Assembly (NCBI GenBank): GCA_003164075.1
Contig: PLRZ01000228.1
Coordinates: 1 to 13,343, forward strand
Length of the DNA: 13,343 bases
Direction of reading: 5' to 3'
Origin: Bryobacterales bacterium
GTDB lineage: Bacteria > Acidobacteriota > Terriglobia > Bryobacterales > Bryobacteraceae
The position numbers and the translations under genes were made by a program. The notes below the pieces were generated by a model. That model did not search any database. It worked only from the letters and a program-made list of their open reading frames with translations, and was not told where the DNA came from. Each line of letters begins with the position of its first letter. Within the stretch, counting starts at the first letter, position 1. Shown in pieces: positions 7,390 through 13,343 of this stretch.

Positions 7390-7412
7390 GTATCGGCTTT
7401 CCGCACCGATAC
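7390..7412 (-). promoter_or_regulatory. Dyad / leader hairpin directly before flgM
   Basis: GTATCGG (7390-7396) and CCGATAC (7406-7412) are a perfect 7-bp inverted repeat with a 9-base spacer. On the flgM transcript the stem would end three bases from the ATG, and its loop would hold GGAAAG, the only Shine-Dalgarno-like sequence available. It could be an operator in the divergent control region or a translational attenuator of flgM. Confidence 0.45.
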
Positions 7413-7418
7413 CAGACT

Positions 7419-7435
7419 GGCACGTTCCCGGTGCC
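7419..7435. promoter_or_regulatory. Second dyad in the flgM/regulator divergent region
   Basis: GGCAC (7419-7423) and GTGCC (7431-7435) are inverted around 7 bases, and TGGCACG at 7418-7424 equals the -24 half of a sigma-54 promoter reading toward the activator gene. The -12 half is not matched at the required spacing. An activator binding site is therefore as good a reading as a promoter. Confidence 0.3.
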
Positions 7436-7550
7436 GAACGCAATATCGACGAACGGTGGGCTCGCGGATGTTAACCATGGCAAGCGAACCGGTACTAGCC
7501 AAATCGTCTCTAGAATCGAATTCAATCTCGCTACTAACTTTGGAACTTCT

Positions 7551-8930
<1,380 letters not shown>

Positions 8931-8973
8931 CGGCGTCCAGTCAATTAAGGCGATTGGGAGCCAACGGGTGTCC

Positions 8974-9114
8974 TCCGAACTCCTGATGTCGTGGAATTTG
9001 GGATGAGCCCGGAGGTGGGGCAGGCGGTGCTCGCCTGCCCGCCCGTCTTCGCTGCACAATCCCGCTGCCTAAACAGGATAGAGGGCAGGCGAGCACCGCC
9101 TGCCCCACCTCCGG
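8974..9114. repeat. Repeat element with perfect 32-bp inverted repeat
   Basis: It begins with tccgaactcctgatgtcg (8974-8991), the same terminus as the element at 2897, with one change. Then come perfect 32-bp inverted arms at 9009-9040 and 9083-9114, 42 bases apart. Each arm itself contains a 9-bp palindrome (GGGCAGGCG/CGCCTGCCC), so alternative cruciform or hairpin forms are possible. No matching right-hand 18-bp terminus is seen, so one end is lost or diverged. It lies 43 bp after the activator gene and could also act as a transcription barrier before mazEF. Confidence 0.75.
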
Positions 9115-9219
9115 ATCTCTCGCCATGGTGAACGAATCGGTCGCTAAAGGTGCGCTAAAGGTCGCGCGTATTCGCCCACCCTACGGTAGAGACTCGTGCA
9201 ATACAGTGACAAGTGCTGC

Positions 9220-9254
9220 TTGACACGCCAAGCGCCCCGGAATAACATTGTTAT
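9220..9254 (+). promoter_or_regulatory. mazEF promoter with overlapping palindromic operator
   Basis: TTGACA (9220-9225), a 17-base spacer and TAACAT (9243-9248) form a strong sigma-70 type promoter. The -10 lies inside a perfect 13-bp palindrome, ATAACATTGTTAT (9242-9254), a likely operator for MazE autorepression. The expected transcription start falls about 4 bases or fewer before the ATG at 9259, which agrees with the absence of a Shine-Dalgarno. A tandem 11-bp direct repeat (cgctaaaggt at 9142 and 9153) lies upstream. Confidence 0.65.
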
Positions 9255-9258
9255 CACC

Positions 9259-9522
9259 ATGCGGGCTATACACGTAAGCATTCGACAGATAGGCAACTCC
9301 CAGGGAGTAGTCATCCCCAAACCGGTACTTGCGCAACTGGGTCTGGACAGCAAGGCGGGCGCCGAAATGACGATCGAGGATGGTGCGCTTGTGTTGCGCA
9401 GACCCGCGAGTCCGGCCCGCACCGGTTGGGCCGAGGCCGCCAGGAGAATCGCCGAGGCTGGCGACGACGAACTCGTGATGGGCGAATTTGGTAATGCGGA
9501 GGATCCGGAGTTGGTCTGGTGA
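9259..9522 (+). CDS. mazE: MazE-like antitoxin (AbrB/SpoVT swapped-hairpin family)
   Basis: This 87-residue protein starts MRAIHVSIRQIGNSQGVVIP, which is the classic AbrB-type DNA-binding module (IGNSQGVVIPKPVL, residues 10-23). Next comes GAEMTIEDGALVLRRP. The C-terminal part, rich in Asp and Glu (AGDDELVMGEFGNAED), fits the disordered tail that wraps and blocks MazF. The start at 9259 is taken from the family N-terminus and the promoter position. A longer reading from 9196 would begin upstream of the promoter. It overlaps mazF by 4 bases. Confidence 0.9.
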   Translation: MRAIHVSIRQIGNSQGVVIPKPVLAQLGLDSKAGAEMTIEDGALVLRRPASPARTGWAEAARRIAEAGDDELVMGEFGNAEDPELVW

Positions 9523-9836
9523 CGCGTGGAGAGATTTGGCTCGTCAATCTTGATCCTACTGTCGGGAGTGAAATCAGGAAGACGCGCCCGTGTGTGGTGG
9601 TGTCCCCGGCCGAGATGCACGATCATCTGCGCACAGTGCTCGTCGCACCGATGACTACGGCGGGTCGCGAGGCGCCGTTTCGGATCGGCGTCACTCATGG
9701 GGGCCGGAAGGGTCTGATCCTGCTCGATCAGGTTCGCGCCGTCGACAAAACGCGGCTGGCGAAGAAATTGGGAGTAGTCTCGGCAAAGACGCTCACCGCC
9801 ACCTTGAAGACGCTGCAAGAGGCATTCGCGGAATGA
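9519..9836 (+). CDS. mazF: MazF/PemK-type mRNA interferase toxin
   Basis: A 105-residue toxin of the MazF/PemK family, sequence-specific endoribonucleases that cleave single-stranded mRNA. The family N-terminus TRGEIWLVNLDPTVGSEIRK and then TRPCVVVSP are present, with VLVAPMT in the core. GLILLDQVRAVDKTRL follows the conserved D-Q-x-R-x-x-D block. The start is GTG, overlapping the mazE stop (GTGA), with GGAG about 8 bp upstream. Together with mazE it forms a complete type II toxin-antitoxin module. All visible conserved blocks are intact, so it is probably functional. Confidence 0.93.
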   Translation: MTRGEIWLVNLDPTVGSEIRKTRPCVVVSPAEMHDHLRTVLVAPMTTAGREAPFRIGVTHGGRKGLILLDQVRAVDKTRLAKKLGVVSAKTLTATLKTLQEAFAE

Positions 9837-10309
9837 GATTCCTCCACGAGTTGGCTCCCCACCTTGGACACGTTTCGAACTCTTACGCCTCTTCTGGAGC
9901 AGCGAGCCCACCGCTAACAAGTGCAGGCCGGAACTGTTTTGCGATTCCGGCCTGTTTCAGCACCGCGTTGGCGGTGTGCCGGGACAGCATCTGGCCGCTA
10001 AGAAGTCGATGGGGCTGTGACGTTCGCGCGCGGGGCAGCGGAGGGCCGAAAAGGAACAACCGGCATCAATCGTAACTCCTCACGTGTCCGGTTAGGCAAC
10101 ACGCAACCGGGCGATGCGGGCGCGGGCGGCGCCGTGATCTCCTCGAAGGCGTTTGTGGGGCTCGTGCCCAGTTTCCTGGCGTCAAGGGCTGTTCGCGACA
10201 GAAATTCCGAGACTCCCCGAAATGCTATCTGTCCCGGACGGCAACGCAGCGAAGTACCGTCGCCGGCCTGAATCACGCGCTCATCCCTTCATGGAAGAGC
10301 GTGTCGTAT
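9837..10309. other. 473-bp stretch without a convincing gene
   Basis: I see no recognisable protein, tRNA or other RNA here. On the minus strand 9883-9990 reads a 35-residue ATG ORF beginning MLSRHTANAVLKQAGIAKQF, with a GC-rich third-position pattern like real genes. It could be the 3' remnant of a lost gene. The strong hairpin at 9924-9954 lies inside it. The rest up to the HNH stop has open frames on both strands with no similarity I can name. Confidence 0.3.
9924..9954 (+). terminator. Possible terminator hairpin after mazEF
   Basis: A perfect 10-bp stem, CAGGCCGGAA/TTCCGGCCTG, with an 11-base loop, followed by only TTTC. It stands 87 bases after the mazF stop. The short T run makes it a weak intrinsic terminator at best. 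It may instead be a repeat hairpin. Confidence 0.35.
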
Positions 10310-11236
10310 TTATAGGTCCAATTTTCGGCGCCTCGCCTCCCAGAAGGCCGGCAGATTAACGCCGTCGCTCAGGTCAGGCGCGTCTGGGTCCCCTGTCCCT
10401 ATGAACACCCTCGCTGGTGACCAGTCTTTGAGAAACTTTCTCACGATCCGCGTTGCCTGAGCGCGTATGCTAATGGTGGGCCGAACTGCGACCCTTTCGT
10501 CGATACCCTCACTGTGGTAATGCAAGAATCTGCCGCGACACAGATGAAGGCTGGCCAGAAGCAGTTGTTTCTCTCGCAGTGAGAGCAGAACCGTAATCAA
10601 AGGTATCTCGGGGTTGATGTAAATCGCGCAACTGGAATCCACCGGCCAGTCCGGGTCTGTGTGACGGATGACGACGGCAGGCTTGACGGTGCGACCCACA
10701 CCGGCTCCGCAGCACGGGCAATGCTCTACGGGGAGGGGCTCGTTCACCACCAGCAGCCTCATGTTTCGCCCGATCTGCTGGACATCTTCCAACACCGCGT
10801 CGGCCAGCTTGTCGAGCGTGCCATCGAGCAGATGGTACGACCTCCTGTATTCGATTCGTTCATCGGGCCACTGCATGATGAGCTGGAGCGAATGGATCAG
10901 CTCAACCGTTCCGTAGGCGGCCAGCGTGGCAACGACTCTAGGGTTCGATTGCTGGGCCTCGATGACAAAGGCCTCCCAGGACTGCTTGTGCTGTCTGATC
11001 TGCTCAGGGCCTAATTCGAGGTGACTGACCTGAAACCCGTAGGTGCCGGGCCGGTGATGACGATCATGATCCTCTACGCACAGGACAGCGAGGTTTTCGT
11101 CAACGGTGTTCGACGAGTTCTCGTCGATGTGGTGAAAATGAAGGCCGACGCCTTGCCGTTTGCAGACACAACAGCGGTGTGCGTTTGCCTTCAAGAGGCG
11201 CTTCCTGTGCGCATTGCTTGGATTCGCGCGGCCCAT
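10310..11236 (-). CDS. HNH endonuclease-like protein
   Basis: A 308-residue protein. The N-terminal part is an HNH nuclease fold: C22-x2-C25, the HH pair at 35-36, N48 in ENLAVLC, C53, and His residues at 57, 60 and 61. That gives a likely zinc-supported metal-dependent nuclease core over about residues 20-62. The remaining roughly 240 residues are unrecognised. A second Cys cluster HCPCCGAG (172-178) suggests a metal-binding knuckle, and the C-terminus is basic (ARRRKLDL). The start at 11236 places the HNH near the N-terminus. The frame upstream runs into IS-like sequence and is not credible. No good Shine-Dalgarno is visible. Homing, restriction or anti-phage nuclease roles are all possible. 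Location next to mazEF and an IS remnant points to an acquired segment. Confidence 0.65.
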   Translation of the reverse strand: MGRANPSNAHRKRLLKANAHRCCVCKRQGVGLHFHHIDENSSNTVDENLAVLCVEDHDRHHRPGTYGFQVSHLELGPEQIRQHKQSWEAFVIEAQQSNPRVVATLAAYGTVELIHSLQLIMQWPDERIEYRRSYHLLDGTLDKLADAVLEDVQQIGRNMRLLVVNEPLPVEHCPCCGAGVGRTVKPAVVIRHTDPDWPVDSSCAIYINPEIPLITVLLSLREKQLLLASLHLCRGRFLHYHSEGIDERVAVRPTISIRAQATRIVRKFLKDWSPARVFIGTGDPDAPDLSDGVNLPAFWEARRRKLDL

Positions 11237-11259
11237 ATCGGAATTCGCTATTGGACAGT

Positions 11260-11312
11260 GTCTCTCATTTCGGGGGCAGCCGGTTCTGGACTGAACCCCT
11301 AAAATGAGACAC
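11260..11312. repeat. IS-end-like imperfect inverted repeat
   Basis: TGTCTCTCATTTCGGGGG (11260-11277) and CCCCTAAAATGAGACAC (11296-11312) are imperfect inverted copies 18 bases apart. They start with TG and end with CA(C), as IS3-family ends do. They lie between the HNH start and the transposase remnant and are probably its left-end region. Confidence 0.45.
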
Positions 11313-11352
11313 GGTGAATAGACGCACTCTGCATTGAACGGAGAGCGAACAA

Positions 11353-11859
11353 ATGGCGAAGAAGGCAAAGTGGCGTCGTCACACCGTGGAGTTCAAGCGT
11401 CAGGTCGTCGAACGGATGAAGACCTGCGAGAACATTGGGGCTCTGGCTCGCGAGTTGAAACTGCAGCGGAAGCTCCTCTACACCTGGAAGTACCAATTGG
11501 AAGGCCGTCCGGAACCCTCGGATAGCCGAAAGAACCGGCGATCGATCCGCTTCTGCTTGACACTCCCCCGAAGTCCGATCTGGGAAGCTGCGCTCGCGTC
11601 ACGCGCCACCCGGAAGGAGCCCGCAGGGCAAAACTCCGCCGCGCGGCAGTATACCCAGGAGGCCCTGATTCGCGACGCCGGAAACAGGGGCGCTTACTGT
11701 AACGCCTATGGCCGGGCCCAGGGTACCCCCTTTAGGGAGCGTATTCCGGTGACCGACCTTCCCCAGTCGGCTTGCACCCACGGCCCACCGTTCGTCCCCC
11801 CCCCCTCCCCGGGGAATCGGCGAACAATAGGAGAAGATGGCCGTCTTCTAGTAGTCTGA
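11353..11859 (+). pseudogene. IS3-family OrfA transposase remnant
   Basis: The first roughly 55 residues (MAKKAKWRRHTVEFKRQVVE, then ENIGALARELKLQRKLLYTW and KYQLEGRPEP) are the helix-turn-helix and leucine-rich start of IS3-type OrfA proteins, with GGAGAG about 9 bp before the ATG. From about base 11520 the reading frame continues to 11859, but the sequence no longer looks like OrfA. No orfB (DDE integrase) follows in any frame before the ECF sigma gene. The element is therefore truncated and non-autonomous. The open tail after residue 56 is best regarded as unrelated sequence, and it includes a homopolymer-like C tract near 11798-11812. Confidence 0.75.
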
Positions 11860-11920
11860 AAGTGGGCCGGAACCTCCCTCTGCTAACCGGTTCAAAAACT
11901 TACAGTCTAAAGAACAGCCG

Positions 11921-12508
11921 ATGGACCTGAACGATGGAACGTACGTTACCAGGGCGCGTTCGGGCGACTCTGACGCCTTCCGAACGCTGGTGGAACGTCA
12001 CAGCCGCTCGGTCTTTCGGTTGGCTTTTCGTATGACTGGAAATGAACAGGACGCCGAGGACGTGGTGCAGGAAAGCATGCTCCGCGCCTATAAACAGCTC
12101 GGCAAATTCGACGAACGGGCAAGTTTTGGCACCTGGCTGTACCGCATCGCCGCCAATTGCTCGCTGGACCTGGTGCGGTCGCGGAAACGCCGCTCTCAAA
12201 ACCAGGCGCTCGGGCCCGAGGGCGGCGAGGATCTGGAAAATCCGGTGCTGACGGTGCCTTCGCCGGACCCCAACCCGGAGCGCCTGACGTTGAGCGGCGA
12301 GGTCCGCGAGCGGCTTACCACCGCCATGGGCGATCTTAGCGCCACCGAGCGGTCGGCCTTCGTATTGCGCCATTTCGAGGGCATGTGTATCGAAGATGTG
12401 AGCCGCGTGCTGGGATGCCAGCCGGGCGCGGCCAAGCACAGCGTGTTTCGCGCCGTGCAGAAATTGCGGCGGGCCCTGGAGCCCGTAGTGAGCGCGGCCC
12501 GATCATGA
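11921..12508 (+). CDS. ECF (RpoE-type) RNA polymerase sigma factor
   Basis: This 195-residue extracytoplasmic-function sigma factor has region 2 at about residues 18-85 (FRTLVERHSRSVFRLAFRMT, then DAEDVVQESMLRAYKQL and FGTWLYRIAANCSLDLVR). Region 4 is at about 132-185 (LSATERSAFVLRHFEGMCIE, then DVSRVLGCQPGAAKHSVFRA), with the usual linker between and no region 1 or 3. The ATG at 11921 fits the family N-terminus. It overlaps the next gene by ATGA, a standard sigma/anti-sigma pairing. I found no convincing autoregulatory ECF promoter in the 60 bp upstream. Confidence 0.93.
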   Translation: MDLNDGTYVTRARSGDSDAFRTLVERHSRSVFRLAFRMTGNEQDAEDVVQESMLRAYKQLGKFDERASFGTWLYRIAANCSLDLVRSRKRRSQNQALGPEGGEDLENPVLTVPSPDPNPERLTLSGEVRERLTTAMGDLSATERSAFVLRHFEGMCIEDVSRVLGCQPGAAKHSVFRAVQKLRRALEPVVSAARS

Positions 12509-13287
12509 AACAGACGATGAACCATTTGAGCGAAGAAGAATTAATCCTGCATTATTACAGCGAAGAGACGGACGCCTTCGCCGCCGAGGAGCACCTGGAC
12601 CGGTGCGACGCCTGCCGGGCGCATTACGCCTCCCTGCAGCGCGTGCTCAACGTGGTGGATGCTCTACCGGTTCCGGTGCGCGGCGAGGAGTACGGCGGCG
12701 AAGTCTGGCGGCGCATCGAAGGCCGCTTGCCGTCCCGCCGCCGCTGGTGGAGCCTGGGAGGCTCGTGGCGGTGGGCCGGCGCCGTGGCGGCGTTCGCATC
12801 GCTGGTGGTGGTGGCGTTCCTCGCCGGCCGTATGTACCCGAAGGTCCATCCGAAGACCGCGCCGGTGGAAACCATGGCCGATAAACAGGGCGGCGAACGC
12901 GTCCTGCTGGTGGCCGTGGGAGATTTCCTGGAGCGCTCGCAGATGGTATTGATCGAGCTCGGTAACGCCAACCCTTCGGCCAAACTGGATATTTCGTCCG
13001 AGCAGGAGCGGGCCTCGGCCCTGGCGAGCGAGAACCGCCTGTATCGCCAGACCGCCATGCACACCGGCAATACTGCCATGGCCGGAACGTTGGACGAACT
13101 GGAGCGCGTGCTGGTGGATATTTCGCACGAGCCTTCCCAGATGGCGCCCAGGGATTTGGAGAATTTGCAGCGCCGCCTGGAATCGGCCGGTATTCTTTTC
13201 AAGATTCGAATTTTGGGAACGAACGTGAAACAAAAGCAGGAACCGGCCGGGTCCGTGGGGCGGCCCGTCGACCGGCAGAAATTGTAA
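12505..13287 (+). CDS. Membrane anti-sigma factor with zf-HC2 (ZAS) domain
   Basis: A 260-residue protein. The N-terminal anti-sigma domain has H30-x3-C34-x2-C37 (HLDRCDAC), the zinc-binding ZAS signature that holds ECF sigma factors. A single membrane helix lies at about residues 90-108 (WAGAVAAFASLVVVAFLAG), after the basic stretch RRRWW. The C-terminal part of about 150 residues would be periplasmic and is helical (TLDELERVLVDISH, DLENLQRRLESAG). It may be the sensory part. The start is the ATG overlapping the sigma stop, and the long reading frame upstream of 12505 is a shadow of the sigma gene. Another partner begins 17 bp downstream. Confidence 0.88.
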   Translation: MKQTMNHLSEEELILHYYSEETDAFAAEEHLDRCDACRAHYASLQRVLNVVDALPVPVRGEEYGGEVWRRIEGRLPSRRRWWSLGGSWRWAGAVAAFASLVVVAFLAGRMYPKVHPKTAPVETMADKQGGERVLLVAVGDFLERSQMVLIELGNANPSAKLDISSEQERASALASENRLYRQTAMHTGNTAMAGTLDELERVLVDISHEPSQMAPRDLENLQRRLESAGILFKIRILGTNVKQKQEPAGSVGRPVDRQKL

Positions 13288-13303
13288 GGGGATTGAAGAA
13301 CAC

Positions 13304-13343
13304 ATGAAAACTTATCGAACTTTGACCGCAATCGGCGGCTTGT
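13304..13343 (+). CDS. Start of a downstream gene, truncated by the window
   Basis: Only 13 codons are visible (MKTYRTLTAIGGL), starting 17 bp after the anti-sigma stop and on the same strand. A short basic start followed by a hydrophobic run suggests a signal peptide or membrane anchor. It is probably the third gene of the sigma/anti-sigma operon, and its identity cannot be judged. Confidence 0.5.
   Translation, partial: MKTYRTLTAIGGL

Noticed and set aside
7391..7400. Sigma-28 promoter -10 (GCCGATAC on the minus strand) for flgM
   Set aside because: It would lie three bases from the flgM ATG and has no TAAA at the right spacing; it is better explained as an arm of the dyad.
7418..7434. 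Complete sigma-54 promoter for the activator gene
   Set aside because: TGGCACG fits the -24 half, but no TTGC-like -12 half stands at the fixed spacing.
9144..9920. 258-codon minus-strand frame
   Set aside because: Antisense shadow of mazE and mazF, whose family motifs are evident on the plus strand.
11869..11910. Autoregulated ECF promoter (GGAAC ... GTCTAA) before the sigma gene
   Set aside because: The spacing is 31 bases, far longer than the roughly 16-17 required, and no alternative -10 matches.

Overview
The window is about 60% GC by eye and looks like an Acidobacteriota chromosome, most like the Bryobacterales/'Solibacter' type. That placement is an inference. It rests on the flagellar gene layout, the FlbD-MotA-MotB arrangement, the ECF sigma/zf-HC2 anti-sigma pair, and dense families of short dispersed inverted repeats between genes. 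No rRNA or tRNA gene was recognised.

Bases 82-8930 are a flagellar locus. On the minus strand, reading right to left, the first operon is flgM-(flgN-like)-flgK-flgL-fliM-like (7386 down to 3427). It is tightly packed, with a TAATG stop/start overlap at flgM/flgN and spacers of 6 to 20 bp further on. A second minus-strand group is flbD-motA, which overlap by 8 bp, then motB. MotB is separated from motA by about 470 bp of repeat DNA. A 98-codon plus-strand gene of unknown function (2571-2867) diverges from flbD. Divergent from flgM is a sigma-54 activator (7551-8930) with an intact GAFTGA loop but a receiver domain lacking the phosphorylatable Asp, so it is probably the local flagellar master regulator of FleQ/FlrA type. 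The 164-bp gap between it and flgM holds two dyads, one immediately before the flgM start codon.

The gaps between gene blocks (1-81, 907-1376, 2868-3426, 8931-9195) are filled with related repeat modules. These are an 18-bp terminus seen four times, 17-bp and 32-bp perfect long inverted repeats, a TIR-bounded 163-bp element, and GC-rich mini-hairpins. They look like non-autonomous MITE/REP-type elements, and several sit directly against gene ends.

Bases 9196-11900 are an accessory segment. It contains a MazE/MazF-type toxin-antitoxin pair with a clear sigma-70 promoter and an overlapping palindrome, a 473-bp stretch with no convincing gene, an orphan HNH endonuclease-like gene on the minus strand, and the 5' remnant of an IS3-type transposase. 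Bases 11921 to the end are an ECF sigma factor, its membrane anti-sigma factor (ATGA overlap), and the first codons of a third gene.
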